A stretch of DNA of 64,000 nt from Roseateles_B flavus (GCF_039872765.1 NZ_JBDPZC010000001.1:1054001-1118000), one strand, 5' to 3'; shown: positions 1-8,415, numbered from the stretch's first letter. The notes: generated from the letters alone by a model not told the origin. Made by a program: numbers and translations.

Positions 1-205
1 GTGCATCACCTCCCTGATTCCGGCCCTGCTGTTCTGGCAATCCACCTTCTGGATCTCCATCTGCATGGCGGTCTTCGCGGTGATCTACCTCTACCTCTAC
101 TGGCGCATCGTGCGCTTCAGGACGCCCCGCTGGATGGTCTTCCGCGCACCGGTCCACGGGCAGCCGGCGGGGGCGGCGGGGACAGGAAAGTCAGATAGAC
201 GATAA
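1..205 (+). CDS. C-terminal end of a membrane protein (5' end outside window)
   Basis: The frame beginning at base 2 is open from the window edge to TAA at 203-205 and encodes about 67 residues. It starts with a long hydrophobic stretch (ITSLIPALLFWQS, then FWISICMAVFAVIYLYLYW) that would form one or two membrane segments. A basic cytoplasmic-looking tail follows (RIVRFRTPRW), ending in a Gly/Ala-rich stretch. The family cannot be named from this fragment. It ends 9 bases before the helicase start on the same strand. Another frame is also open here (1-198), but its Leu/His/Pro-rich product looks like an out-of-frame reading. Confidence 0.55.
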   Translation, partial: CITSLIPALLFWQSTFWISICMAVFAVIYLYLYWRIVRFRTPRWMVFRAPVHGQPAGAAGTGKSDRR

Positions 206-206
206 T
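179..206 (+). promoter_or_regulatory. Candidate promoter for rhlE (leaderless spacing)
   Basis: GGGACA (179-184), 16 bases, then GATAAT (201-206), which matches five of six bases of the -10 consensus. The expected start of transcription (about 212-214) falls on or next to the ATG at 215, and no Shine-Dalgarno sequence precedes it. The helicase mRNA may therefore be leaderless. Confidence 0.4.
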
Positions 207-214
207 CCGGCCCC

Positions 215-1669
215 ATGACTGAAGCTTCACAAAGCGAAGGCGCACCGGCGCTCTTCGACACGCTGCCCCTGGACGCCAAGTTGCTGCGCGCCGTGGCTGA
301 CCAGGGCTACGCGACGATGACGCCCATCCAGGCCAAGGCCATCCCGGTCGTGCTGGCCGGGCGCGACGTGATGGGGGCGGCCCAGACCGGCACCGGCAAG
401 ACCGCCGCCTTCTCCATCCCGCTGCTGCAGCGCATGCTGCGCCACGAGAACGCCAGCGCCTCGCCGGCCCGGCATCCGGTGCGCGCGCTGTGCCTGGCGC
501 CCACCCGCGAGCTGGCGGACCAGGTGGCCAACAACGTCAAGGCCTATGCCAAGCACAGCCAGCTGCGCGTGGCCTGCGTCTTCGGCGGCATCGACATCAA
601 GCCGCAGATGGAAGAGCTGCGCCGCGGCGTCGAGGTGCTGATCGCCACGCCGGGCCGGCTGCTGGACCACATCGAGGCCAAGACGGCCGTGCTGAACCAG
701 GTCGAGTACGTGGTGCTGGACGAGGCCGACCGCATGCTGGACATCGGCTTCCTGCCCGACCTGCAGCGCATCCTCAGCTACCTGCCCAAGCAGCGCCAGA
801 CCCTGCTGTTCTCGGCCACCTTCTCGCCTGAGATCAAGCGTTTGGCCCAGAGCTATCTGCAGAATCCGGAGCTGATCGAGGTGGCGCGCCCCAATGCCAC
901 GGCCTCCACGGTGGAGCAGCGCTTCTACAGCGTCGAGGACGACGACAAGCGCCGCACCGTCTGCCAGATCCTGCGTCAGCGCGAGATCAAGCAGGCCATC
1001 GTCTTCGTGAACTCCAAGCTGGGCGCCGCGCGCCTGGCCCGCTCCTTCGAGCGCGACGGCCTGCGCACCGCGGCCCTGCACGGCGACAAGTCCCAGGACG
1101 AGCGCCTGAAGTCCCTGGACGCCTTCAAGCGCGGCGACGTGGACCTGCTGGTGGCCACCGACGTCGCAGCCCGTGGCCTGGACATCGCCGACCTGCCGGC
1201 GGTCTTCAACTTCGACGTGCCCTTCAACGCCGAAGACTACGTCCACCGCATCGGCCGCACCGGCCGTGCCGGTGCCTCGGGCATTGCCGTCACGCTGGTG
1301 GCCCGCTCGGACGCCCGCCTGGTTGCCGACATCGAGAAGCTCATCAAGCGCAAGCTGGACCTGGAGCCCTTCGAACTCGAGGATGACCGCCCGCGCCGCC
1401 CGCGCCGTGACTGGGAAGATCGCCGCGAAGGCGCGCCCTCCGGTGCAGCTGCTGCGCCTGCTGCGGCCCCGCGTCCCGCACCCCGGTCGGCGCCGCGTGA
1501 TGCCTTCTTCGAGAAGCCCTACGAGCCCCAGAGCACCGAGGAGCCGCCGGCCTGGGAGCGTGGCACCGCAGCGGCACCGGTCAAGGGCCTGAGCAGCTAC
1601 ATCAAGCCCAAGAAGAAGGTGGCGGCCCTGTTCGGCGCCAAGCCGGCGGCCGCGCCCAGCGAGTCCTGA
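215..1669 (+). CDS. rhlE: DEAD-box ATP-dependent RNA helicase, RhlE type
   Basis: A 484-residue cytoplasmic RNA helicase that unwinds RNA duplexes using ATP. Relatives act in ribosome assembly and RNA decay. The motifs appear in order: Q-motif region (MTPIQAKAIP, about 35-44), Walker A AQTGTGKT (56-63), DEAD (169-172), SAT (about 201), and the C-terminal RecA-domain signature HRIGRTGRAG (about 343). After the core comes a low-complexity basic tail rich in Ala, Pro and Arg, ending near SSYIKPKKK, as is common in RhlE proteins. It is the first complete gene of the window and is followed by a strong terminator, so it is probably monocistronic. RNase E, a possible partner in RNA decay, is encoded 23 kb away. 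Family assignment is firm; the precise paralogue is less so. Confidence 0.93.
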   Translation: MTEASQSEGAPALFDTLPLDAKLLRAVADQGYATMTPIQAKAIPVVLAGRDVMGAAQTGTGKTAAFSIPLLQRMLRHENASASPARHPVRALCLAPTRELADQVANNVKAYAKHSQLRVACVFGGIDIKPQMEELRRGVEVLIATPGRLLDHIEAKTAVLNQVEYVVLDEADRMLDIGFLPDLQRILSYLPKQRQTLLFSATFSPEIKRLAQSYLQNPELIEVARPNATASTVEQRFYSVEDDDKRRTVCQILRQREIKQAIVFVNSKLGAARLARSFERDGLRTAALHGDKSQDERLKSLDAFKRGDVDLLVATDVAARGLDIADLPAVFNFDVPFNAEDYVHRIGRTGRAGASGIAVTLVARSDARLVADIEKLIKRKLDLEPFELEDDRPRRPRRDWEDRREGAPSGAAAAPAAAPRPAPRSAPRDAFFEKPYEPQSTEEPPAWERGTAAAPVKGLSSYIKPKKKVAALFGAKPAAAPSES

Positions 1670-1685
1670 GCAAGACCTGACCCCA
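1670..1685 (+). repeat. Dispersed 16-base motif, copy 1 (exact)
   Basis: GCAAGACCTGACCCCA directly abuts the rhlE stop codon and precedes its terminator. Seven related copies occur elsewhere in the window. Confidence 0.7.
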
Positions 1686-1692
1686 GCATCGA

Positions 1693-1716
1693 AGGCCCGC
1701 CGCAGCGGGCCTTTTT
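1693..1716 (+). terminator. Intrinsic terminator of rhlE
   Basis: AGGCCCGC (1693-1700), loop CGCA, GCGGGCCT (1705-1712), then a T-run. The perfect 8-bp stem lies 24 bases after the rhlE stop and just before the convergent methylase gene. Confidence 0.85.
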
Positions 1717-1730
1717 CATGCGGCGGCCGC

Positions 1731-2510
1731 TCAGGCCAGCAGGCCGAAGACGGCGGGCACCTTGTCCGGCAGGGCGGGGCGCTTCTTGCGCCATTGCGCG
1801 ACCGTGCCGCTGCAGCTGAAGCCCTGAGCCAGGGTCAGGCCGCAGCTGAGCGTGAGGCGGGTCTCAGGCCGCAGGCTCGCCAGCAGCGCGTCCAGCAGAG
1901 CCTCGTTGCGGTAGGGTGTCTCGATCATCAGCTGCGTCTGCTGGAAGCGCTGCGAGAGCTGCTCCAGCTCCTTCAGCCGCGCCGTGCGGGACGCGGCCTC
2001 GACCGGCAGGTAGCCCACGAAGGCGAAGCTCTGGCCGTTCAGGCCGCTGGCCGCCAGCGCCATCAGCAGGGAGGAGGGGCCGCTCAATGGCAGCACGGGA
2101 ATGCCCGCCAGGTGGGCCAGCGCCACGAGCCGCGCACCCGGGTCGGCCACGGCCGGCAGCCCGGCCTCCGAGATCAGCCCGACGTCATGGCCGTCCAGCG
2201 CGGGGGCTAGCAGGGCCTGCCAGGCCGCGTCGTCGCCCGTGACGGGCTTGCCGCCCTTGGGGGGGCGGGGCAGCTCCTGGATCTGCAGCTCCTGAAGCGG
2301 GCGGCTCAGCGGATGCAGGGCGTCGACCCGCTTGAGGAAGGCTCGCGTGGTCTTGGCGTTCTCGGCGGCCCAGTGCTGCAGGCCTGCGGCGCAGCGCAGG
2401 ACGTCGTCGGGGATGACCAGGCGCAGGTCCACGGCCCCACCCTCGATGCCGAAGTCCAGGGTGTTGGGCACGAGGATCAGTCGGCCCTTGCGCGCAGCGG
2501 TCGCCGTCAT
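1731..2510 (-). CDS. RsmI-like SAM-dependent methyltransferase (tetrapyrrole methylase fold)
   Basis: A 259-residue protein of the tetrapyrrole methylase fold, close to RsmI (16S rRNA 2'-O-methyltransferase). It has the family's central motif: DVGLISEAGLPAVADPGARL resembles the D-x-SDAG-P-x-SDPG block that binds SAM. A PLSGPSSLLMALAASGL segment and a FVGYLP segment follow, both typical of RsmI relatives. The region before the SAM motif diverges from true RsmI, so the substrate is uncertain. The start at 2510 overlaps the stop of maf by four bases (ATGA), which points to translational coupling and one minus-strand operon maf-methylase. Confidence 0.8.
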   Translation of the reverse strand: MTATAARKGRLILVPNTLDFGIEGGAVDLRLVIPDDVLRCAAGLQHWAAENAKTTRAFLKRVDALHPLSRPLQELQIQELPRPPKGGKPVTGDDAAWQALLAPALDGHDVGLISEAGLPAVADPGARLVALAHLAGIPVLPLSGPSSLLMALAASGLNGQSFAFVGYLPVEAASRTARLKELEQLSQRFQQTQLMIETPYRNEALLDALLASLRPETRLTLSCGLTLAQGFSCSGTVAQWRKKRPALPDKVPAVFGLLA

Positions 2511-3130
2511 GCGGCCACCAGCGGATTCAGCCCGCCGTCGCGCAGCATGCGGGCCACACGGATCAGGGGCAGGCCGATGAGTGCCGTGGGGTCGTCGGAG
2601 TCGATGGCGTCCAGCAGGGCGATGCCCAGGCCCTCGGACTTGGCGCTGCCGGCACAGTCGTACGGCTGCTCGGTGCGGAGGTAGTGCTCGATCTCTGCAT
2701 CGTCCAGCGCCCGGAAGCGCACCGAGACGGGGGCCAGGTCTTGCGCCTCGAAGCCGCGGGCCTGGCAGACCACCGCCACCGCCGTCTGGAAGACCACGGT
2801 CCTGCCGCGCATGGCGTGCAGCTGCTCGACGGCCCGCTCGTGCGTGCCGGGCTTGCCAATGGGCTGGCCGTCGAGGTCGGCAACCTGGTCGGAACCGATC
2901 ACCAGCGCCTGCGGGAAGCGCGCCGCCACCTCGCGCGCCTTGGCCAGGGCCAGGCGGCGCGCCAGGGTGGCCGGGGCTTCGCCGGGCAGGGGCGTCTCGT
3001 CGACGGCAGGCGCGCAGACCGCGAAGGGCAGGTGCAGGCGATGCAGCAGCTCGCGCCGGTAGCGGGAGGTGGAACCCAGGATCAAGCGGGCTTCGGCAGC
3101 GTCCTGGAGGGGGGGCAGGGTGGAACTCAT
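2507..3130 (-). CDS. maf: Maf/YceF-type nucleotide pyrophosphatase (7-methyl-GTP type)
   Basis: A 207-residue Maf-family nucleoside triphosphate pyrophosphatase, a house-cleaning enzyme that hydrolyses modified NTPs. The N-terminal LILGSTSRYRREL carries the S-x-x-R signature. APAVDETPLPGE and VIGSDQVADLDGQPIGKP supply the metal- and base-binding blocks, and CAGSAKSEGLGI sits near the C-terminus. These segments follow the E. coli YceF pattern closely, so m7GTP is the likely substrate (family inference). It is divergent from yceD with 60 bases between the start codons, the same yceF/yceD pairing as in enterobacteria but with the two genes on opposite strands. Confidence 0.9.
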   Translation of the reverse strand: MSSTLPPLQDAAEARLILGSTSRYRRELLHRLHLPFAVCAPAVDETPLPGEAPATLARRLALAKAREVAARFPQALVIGSDQVADLDGQPIGKPGTHERAVEQLHAMRGRTVVFQTAVAVVCQARGFEAQDLAPVSVRFRALDDAEIEHYLRTEQPYDCAGSAKSEGLGIALLDAIDSDDPTALIGLPLIRVARMLRDGGLNPLVAA

Positions 3131-3177
3131 GCGGCGGATTGTCCCATCGCGGCGGCGCCGCCCACGAGGGGCGCTCG

Positions 3178-3183
3178 TACACT
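3178..3183 (+). promoter_or_regulatory. Candidate -10 element of yceD (leaderless spacing)
   Basis: TACACT ends 7 bases before the yceD ATG at 3191, placing the expected RNA start at or next to the start codon. No Shine-Dalgarno sequence or convincing -35 is visible. Confidence 0.3.
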
Positions 3184-3190
3184 TGAGCCC

Positions 3191-3751
3191 ATGAAACAGC
3201 GTCAATTCGATCCCCTGAAGCTCGACGTCGAGGCCTTTGCCCGCGATGCGGGCGAGCTGCAAGGGGAATGGTCCATGGTCGAGCTCCCGCGCCTGGCGGA
3301 GTCGGCCTCCGAGGAATCCCCGGCGGCCAGCTGGCCGCCGCTGCGCTGGTCGGTGCGCGGCGAGCGCCTGAGCCCACGCGCCGCCGAGCCCCAGACCTGG
3401 CTGCACCTGGAAGCCGAGGCCACCGTGACCCTGGTCTGCCAGCGCTGCCTGCAGCCTTACGCCCAGCATCTGGCCGTGCAGCGCAGCCTGCGCTTCGTGC
3501 GCGATGAGGACATGGCCGCGCAACTCGATGCCGACAGCGACGAGGACGTGCTGGCCATGAGCCGTTCCCTGGACCTGCGCGAGCTGATCGAGGACGAACT
3601 GCTGCTGGAGCTGCCCCTGGTGCCCCGCCATGAGGAGTGCCCGGAGCCCCTGGTCCACGCCGACCATGACCTGCCCGAGCCTGCCCAGGACGAGAAGCCC
3701 CATCCCTTTGCTGCCCTCGCCGCACTCAAGGGCAAGGGGCGGCCGCAGTAG
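3191..3751 (+). CDS. yceD: YceD/DUF177 family protein (23S rRNA accumulation)
   Basis: A 186-residue acidic protein of the YceD/DUF177 family. Members are needed for normal 23S rRNA accumulation and are often coupled to L32. The conserved core is visible: VTLVCQRCLQPY (a C-x-x-C pair), a run of Asp/Glu, then LDLRELIEDELLLELPLVPRH, which is the family hallmark near the C-terminus. The ATG at 3191 is chosen because upstream codons run into the divergent maf promoter region. A 352-base gap with its own promoter separates it from rpmF, unlike E. coli, where the two genes are tightly coupled. Confidence 0.9.
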   Translation: MKQRQFDPLKLDVEAFARDAGELQGEWSMVELPRLAESASEESPAASWPPLRWSVRGERLSPRAAEPQTWLHLEAEATVTLVCQRCLQPYAQHLAVQRSLRFVRDEDMAAQLDADSDEDVLAMSRSLDLRELIEDELLLELPLVPRHEECPEPLVHADHDLPEPAQDEKPHPFAALAALKGKGRPQ

Positions 3752-3844
3752 TGCGGACGCGGGGCGGGTGGCGATGTGTGGGCGGCCGTCCTGGCCGCAT
3801 CCGCCACCCCTGGCCTTGTTGCGACGTGTTTTGTAGCGGCAGGA

Positions 3845-3873
3845 TTCTCAAGGCCCTCAAGCCATGCTAGAAT
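3845..3873 (+). promoter_or_regulatory. Promoter of the rpmF-plsX-fab block
   Basis: TTCTCA (3845-3850), a 17-base spacer, and the extended -10 TGCTAGAAT (3865-3873). Both boxes and the TGn extension fit a sigma-70 promoter. Transcription would start near 3880, giving a leader of about 220 bases before rpmF. Confidence 0.65.
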
Positions 3874-3880
3874 CGCAGGC

Positions 3881-4103
3881 TTTCCCCGCTTTGCTCTTCG
3901 TGTTTGCCGGTTTTACGGGCACATGGATGGCAAAGGACGGGATGCCGAGGCGTCGGTAGCGGGTACACGCACGAGTCACGCGGTGACGGCTTTCGGGGCA
4001 TTCATCTTTTTGAATCTCCGGATGCAGGTCAGCGATTCGTGCTGATGAGTGCCTGGACCCGCCGAGCAAGCCTCAAATCACCGAAGCCCCAGGAGAATTC
4101 ACC
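3881..4103 (+). other. Long untranslated leader of rpmF
   Basis: About 220 bases between the likely transcription start and the rpmF ATG. It contains small stem-loops, for example GTCAC-GCG-GTGAC around 3975-3990, and a purine-rich AGGAGAATTCACC just before the ATG as a strong ribosome binding site. Short frames that cross it lack coding character. The length is unusual for a ribosomal protein gene and allows for a regulatory RNA role, but no known riboswitch motif was recognised. Confidence 0.4.
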
Positions 4104-4286
4104 ATGGCCGTTCAGCAAAACAAGAAGTCGCCTTCCAAGCGTGGTATGCACCGTTCGCACAATGCCCTGACCAATCCGGGCACTGCCGTCGAGCCCACCA
4201 CCGGTGAAGTGCATCTGCGTCACCACATCAGCCCCAACGGCTTCTATCGTGGTCGCAAGGTCCTGAAGACCAAGGCAGACGCCTGA
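4104..4286 (+). CDS. rpmF: 50S ribosomal protein L32
   Basis: The complete 60-residue L32 of the large ribosomal subunit, a basic protein of normal family length. MAVQQNKKSPSKRGMHRSH is the classic bL32 N-terminus, and HHISPNGFYRGRKVL is the conserved C-terminal segment. The four zinc-binding Cys found in some bL32 proteins are absent, so this is the zinc-free form. A strong Shine-Dalgarno (AGGAG) lies 9-13 bases upstream. An intrinsic terminator follows it, so expression of plsX depends on read-through or on a further promoter. Confidence 0.97.
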   Translation: MAVQQNKKSPSKRGMHRSHNALTNPGTAVEPTTGEVHLRHHISPNGFYRGRKVLKTKADA

Positions 4287-4335
4287 TTGAACTGCTGGGC
4301 ACCTGCTGTGGTGCCTCAGTCAATGACAGTCTGTG

Positions 4336-4375
4336 AAAAGCCCGGCTCGCTGCTCGATGCGTCGCCGGGCTTTTG
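4336..4375 (+). terminator. Terminator after rpmF
   Basis: AAAAGCCCGGC (4336-4346) pairs with GCCGGGCTTTT (4364-4374), with a long loop between. It probably reduces transcription into plsX, consistent with the high need for L32 relative to lipid enzymes. Confidence 0.75.
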
Positions 4376-4515
4376 TGCTTGAGCTCTCGCAATAAGGGGC
4401 TCGCTACAGGGTGTGTCCGCTTGCTCCGTCACGGGGGCTCGCGTAAGGTGCGCGGCTTGCGCAAGCAGTGTCGACCGTGCGGTCGGCGATGTGCCCAGTT
4501 CCGGTCCGAATCCTG

Positions 4516-5667
4516 ATGTCCTCTCCTGAATCGAATGCGCCCGTGCCCGTGCCCGTGGCCCCCGGCCTGATCCGCCTGGCGGTGGACTGCATGGGCGGGG
4601 ACCATGGCCCCAGCATCACGCTGCCGGCCTGCCGTGCTTTCCTGGCGGCCCATCCGGAGGCCGGCCTGCTGCTCGTGGGCCAGCCCGAGGCCCTGAAGGA
4701 GGCGCGATCCTGGCCGCGCTGCGAGATCGTGCCGGCCAGCGAGGTCGTCACCATGGATGATCCCGTCGAGGTGGCCCTGCGTCGCAAGAAGGACTCCTCC
4801 ATGCGCGTGGCCATCCAGCAGCTGAAGGCGGCGGAGGGCGAGCAGCCGCGGGCGCAGGCCTGCGTCTCGGCCGGCAATACCGGCGCGCTGATGGCGGTCT
4901 CGCGCTACCTGCTCAAGACGCTGGAGGGCATCGACCGTCCGGCCATCGCCAGCGTCATGCCCAACCAGACCGGTGGCTTCACCACCATGCTGGACCTGGG
5001 CGCCAACGTGGACTGCAGCGCCGAGCACCTGCTGCAGTTCGCCGTGATGGGCAGTGCCCTGGTCAGCGCGGTGGAAGGCAAGGCCGAGCCGCGCGTGGGC
5101 CTGCTGAACATCGGCGAGGAAATGATCAAGGGCAACGAGACCATCAAGCGCGCCGGCGAGCTGCTGCGCGCCGCCGATGCCGCCGGCCAGATCAACTTCC
5201 ATGGCAATGTGGAAGGCAACGACATCTTCAAGGCCACCGCGGACGTGGTGGTCTGTGACGGCTTCGTGGGCAATGTGGCCCTCAAGACGGCCGAGGGTCT
5301 GGCCTCGATGATCTCCACCTTCATCCGCATCGAGTTCAGCCGCAACCTGCTGACCAAGTTGGTGGCCCTGCTGGCCCTGCCCATCCTGCAGCGTTTCAAG
5401 AGCCGGGTGGATCATCGCCGGCTCAATGGCGCGGCCCTGCTGGGGCTCAAGGGCCTGGTCTTCAAGAGCCACGGCTCGGCCGATGCTGTCGCCTTCGAGA
5501 CAGCGCTGAACAGGGCGTATGATGCCGCCCGCAACCGGCTGCTCGACCGGGTTCACGACCGCATCATCGCCACGCTGCAGGCCATGCCCGCCACCGCGGA
5601 CGCCAGCCTGCCGGGTGAGTCAGGTGGTGCAGGAGACAAGGCGGCCTCGGCCGCCCATGCTGCATGA
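4516..5667 (+). CDS. plsX: Phosphate acyltransferase PlsX
   Basis: PlsX converts acyl-ACP to acyl-phosphate, the acyl donor for PlsY in phospholipid synthesis; it acts at the inner membrane surface. The conserved N-terminal signature LAVDCMGGDHGP is at about residues 21-32 from this start. VSAGNTGALMA and the VGLLNIGEE and VCDGFVGNVALK blocks follow in the family order. The start at 4516 gives 383 residues. Earlier in-frame starts at 4468 (GTG) and 4489 (ATG) are possible, and no candidate has a clear ribosome binding site, so the N-terminus is uncertain. Its stop overlaps the fabH start (ATGA). Confidence 0.93.
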   Translation: MSSPESNAPVPVPVAPGLIRLAVDCMGGDHGPSITLPACRAFLAAHPEAGLLLVGQPEALKEARSWPRCEIVPASEVVTMDDPVEVALRRKKDSSMRVAIQQLKAAEGEQPRAQACVSAGNTGALMAVSRYLLKTLEGIDRPAIASVMPNQTGGFTTMLDLGANVDCSAEHLLQFAVMGSALVSAVEGKAEPRVGLLNIGEEMIKGNETIKRAGELLRAADAAGQINFHGNVEGNDIFKATADVVVCDGFVGNVALKTAEGLASMISTFIRIEFSRNLLTKLVALLALPILQRFKSRVDHRRLNGAALLGLKGLVFKSHGSADAVAFETALNRAYDAARNRLLDRVHDRIIATLQAMPATADASLPGESGGAGDKAASAAHAA

Positions 5668-6665
5668 CTACAAGTTCCTCACTGACTGCCCCCCGCTTTT
5701 CCCGCATCCTGGGAACCGGAAGCTATCTCCCCGAACAGCGCCTGACCAACGCCGAACTCGCCGCCCAGCTGGCGCGCGACGGCGTCGAGACCTCCGACGA
5801 ATGGATCGTCGAGCGCACCGGCATCCGTGCCCGCCACTTCGCGGCGCCCGACCAGACCTCCAGCGACCTGGCCCTGCCGGCCGCCCGTGCGGCCCTGGAA
5901 GCGGCTGGCGTGGCCGCGGAGGAGATCGACCTCATCATCGTCGCCACGTCCACGCCGGACATGGTCTTTCCCTCCACCGCCTGCTTGCTGCAGCAGAAGC
6001 TGGGCATCGCCGGCTGCGCGGCCTTTGATGTGCAGGCCGTGTGCTCGGGCTTCGTCTACGGCCTGACCGTGGCCGATGCCATGATCAAGAGCGGCGCCGC
6101 CAGCAAGGCCCTGGTGATCGGTGCGGAGACCTTCTCGCGCATCCTTGATTTCAAGGACCGTACCACCTGCGTGCTGTTCGGCGACGGCGCCGGTGCCGTG
6201 GTGCTGGGCGCCAGCGAGACCCCGGGCATCCTGGCCAGCCAGCTGCATGCCGACGGCCGCCACGTGGACATCCTCTGCACGCCGGGTACGGTGTCCGGTG
6301 GCCAGGTGCTGGGCCATCCGCTGCTGAAGATGGACGGCCAGGCTGTGTTCAAGCTGGCCGTGGGCGTGCTGGAGAAGGTGGCGCGTGCCGTGCTCGAGAA
6401 GGCCGGCAAGACCGACGCCGACATCGACTGGCTGATCCCCCACCAGGCGAATATCCGCATCATGCAGGGGACTGCCAAGAAACTGAAACTGCCGCTTGAG
6501 AAACTGGTGGTGACGGTGGATCAGCATGGCAATACCTCGGCTGCGTCCATTCCGCTGGCCCTGGATGCCGCGGTCCGTTCGGGCCAGATCAAGAAGGGTG
6601 AGACCGTCATGCTGGAGGGCGTGGGCGGCGGCTTCACCTGGGGTGCGGTCCTGCTGGACCTCTGA
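5664..6665 (+). CDS. fabH: Beta-ketoacyl-ACP synthase III
   Basis: FabH condenses acetyl-CoA with malonyl-ACP and so starts each fatty acid. It has 333 residues, normal for the family. The catalytic triad is visible as Cys127 (DVQAVCSGF), His260 (IPHQAN) and Asn290 (DQHGNTSAAS). The conserved DEWIVERTGIR lies near the N-terminus and GGGFTWGA at the C-terminus. The ATGA overlap with plsX indicates coupled translation. fabD starts 35 bases downstream. Confidence 0.97.
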   Translation: MTTSSSLTAPRFSRILGTGSYLPEQRLTNAELAAQLARDGVETSDEWIVERTGIRARHFAAPDQTSSDLALPAARAALEAAGVAAEEIDLIIVATSTPDMVFPSTACLLQQKLGIAGCAAFDVQAVCSGFVYGLTVADAMIKSGAASKALVIGAETFSRILDFKDRTTCVLFGDGAGAVVLGASETPGILASQLHADGRHVDILCTPGTVSGGQVLGHPLLKMDGQAVFKLAVGVLEKVARAVLEKAGKTDADIDWLIPHQANIRIMQGTAKKLKLPLEKLVVTVDQHGNTSAASIPLALDAAVRSGQIKKGETVMLEGVGGGFTWGAVLLDL

Positions 6666-6700
6666 TCACCCGTTCCACTGCACAAGAAAGAGACGAGACG

Positions 6701-7642
6701 ATGAGCGCGAGCTTTGCATTCGTGTTTCCCGGCCAGGGTTCGCAGACCGTGGGCATGCTGGACGCCTGGGGTGACCACCCCGAAGTGCGCCGCACGCTGG
6801 AGGAGGCCTCTGCCGCCCTGGGCGAGGATGTGGGCGCCCTGATCAAGAACGGTCCCAAGGAACAGCTGGACCTGACCACCAACACCCAGCCGGTGATGCT
6901 CGCCGCCGGCATCGCCTGCTACCGCGCCTGGCTGGCCGAGACCGGCCTCAAGCCCGCTGTGGTCGCCGGCCACTCCCTGGGCGAGTACACCGCCCTGGTG
7001 GCCGCCGAGGCTCTGAGCCTGGCCGAGGCCCTGCCCCTGGTGCGCTTCCGCGCCCAGGCCATGCAGGATGCCGTGCCGGTGGGCGTGGGCGCCATGGCCG
7101 CCATCCTGGGCCTGGACGCTGCCGCCGTGCGCGAGGGCTGTGCCGCCGCGGCCCAGGCCGTGGGCGAGGCCGTCGAGGCGGTCAACTTCAACGATCCCAA
7201 GCAGACCGTCATCGCCGGCACCAAGGCCGGCGTGGACAAGGCCTGCGAGGTGCTCAAGGCGGCGGGTGCCAAGCGCGCGCTGCCCCTGGCCGTGTCGGCC
7301 CCCTTCCATTCCAGCCTGATGAAGCCGGCCGCCGATCGCCTGCGCGAGCGCATGGCTGGGGTGGACTTCAAGCCCATGGCCATCCCCGTCATCAACAACA
7401 TCGACGTGGGCATCAGCGCCGATGCTGACGCCCTGCGCGATGCCCTGTACCGTCAGGCCTTCGGCCCGGTGCGCTGGGTGGAGATCGTGCAGGCCATCAA
7501 GGCGCGCGGCATCAGCCATGTGATTGAATGCGGTCCGGGCAAGGTGCTGGCCGGCCTGGCCAAGCGCGTCGATGCCGAGATCCAGAGCGCCACCGTGCTC
7601 GACCCGACCAGCCTGGCCGAGGCACGGACCCTGCTGGGTTGA
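6701..7642 (+). CDS. fabD: Malonyl CoA-ACP transacylase
   Basis: FabD moves malonyl from CoA to ACP. It has 313 residues. The N-terminal FVFPGQGSQ, the nucleophile Ser92 in GHSLGEY, and the second catalytic residue in SAPFHSSLM are all present and in order. It lies in the fabH-fabD-fabG run, preceded by a purine-rich ribosome binding site (AGAAAGAGACGAG), and 29 bases separate it from fabG. Confidence 0.97.
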   Translation: MSASFAFVFPGQGSQTVGMLDAWGDHPEVRRTLEEASAALGEDVGALIKNGPKEQLDLTTNTQPVMLAAGIACYRAWLAETGLKPAVVAGHSLGEYTALVAAEALSLAEALPLVRFRAQAMQDAVPVGVGAMAAILGLDAAAVREGCAAAAQAVGEAVEAVNFNDPKQTVIAGTKAGVDKACEVLKAAGAKRALPLAVSAPFHSSLMKPAADRLRERMAGVDFKPMAIPVINNIDVGISADADALRDALYRQAFGPVRWVEIVQAIKARGISHVIECGPGKVLAGLAKRVDAEIQSATVLDPTSLAEARTLLG

Positions 7643-7671
7643 ACAGAACAAGACCTGCGAGACACACCACC

Positions 7672-8415
7672 ATGAGCGACACCATCAAGGGCCAGGTGGC
7701 CCTGGTCACCGGCGCCAGCCGCGGCATCGGCCGCGCCATCGCCCTGGCCCTGGCCGAGAAGGGCTACACCGTCATCGGCACGGCCACCAGCGAATCCGGC
7801 GCTGCCGGCATCAGCGAGGCGCTGGCGCCCCTGGGCGGCCATGGCATCGTCCTGAACGTCAATGACGCCGCCGCCTGCGACGCCGCGGTGGACGACATCG
7901 TCAAGACGAAGGGCGGCCTCCATGTGCTGGTCAACAACGCCGGCATCACCCGCGATACCCTCGCCATGCGCATGAAAGACGAGGACTGGGACGCGGTGAT
8001 GGACACCAACCTCAAGGCCGTGTTCCGCATGAGCCGTGCCGTGATGCGCACCATGATGAAGGCGCGTTTCGGCCGCATCGTCAACATCACCTCGGTGGTG
8101 GGGGCTTCGGGCAATCCGGGCCAGGCCAACTATGCTGCCGCCAAGGCCGGCGTGGCCGGCATGACCCGGTCCCTGGCGCGCGAGCTGGGCAGCCGCGGTA
8201 TCACCGTGAATTGCGTGGCACCCGGCTTCATCGCCACTGACATGACCGAAGTCCTGCCCGAGGCCCAGAAGGCCGCGCTGCTGGGCCAGATTCCCGCCGG
8301 TCGCCTGGGTGAACCCCGGGAGATCGCCCATGCCGTCGCCTTCCTGGCGTCGCCCGAGGCCGCGTACATCACCGGCACCGAGCTGCACGTCAACGGCGGC
8401 ATGTTCATGAGCTGA
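7672..8415 (+). CDS. fabG: 3-oxoacyl-ACP reductase
   Basis: FabG reduces 3-ketoacyl-ACP with NADPH. This 247-residue short-chain dehydrogenase has TGASRGIG (13-20) for cofactor binding, NNAG near 88, and the catalytic Ser141, Tyr154 and Lys158 (NYAAAK). It ends in GTELHVNGGMFMS, a typical FabG C-terminus. The ATG at 7672 matches the family start; an upstream in-frame extension to 7528 overlaps fabD and is rejected. Confidence 0.97.
   Translation: MSDTIKGQVALVTGASRGIGRAIALALAEKGYTVIGTATSESGAAGISEALAPLGGHGIVLNVNDAAACDAAVDDIVKTKGGLHVLVNNAGITRDTLAMRMKDEDWDAVMDTNLKAVFRMSRAVMRTMMKARFGRIVNITSVVGASGNPGQANYAAAKAGVAGMTRSLARELGSRGITVNCVAPGFIATDMTEVLPEAQKAALLGQIPAGRLGEPREIAHAVAFLASPEAAYITGTELHVNGGMFMS

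Noticed and set aside
3776..4170. Short frames within the rpmF leader (up to 89 codons)
   Set aside because: No ribosome binding site, no coding character, and the region looks like an untranslated leader.
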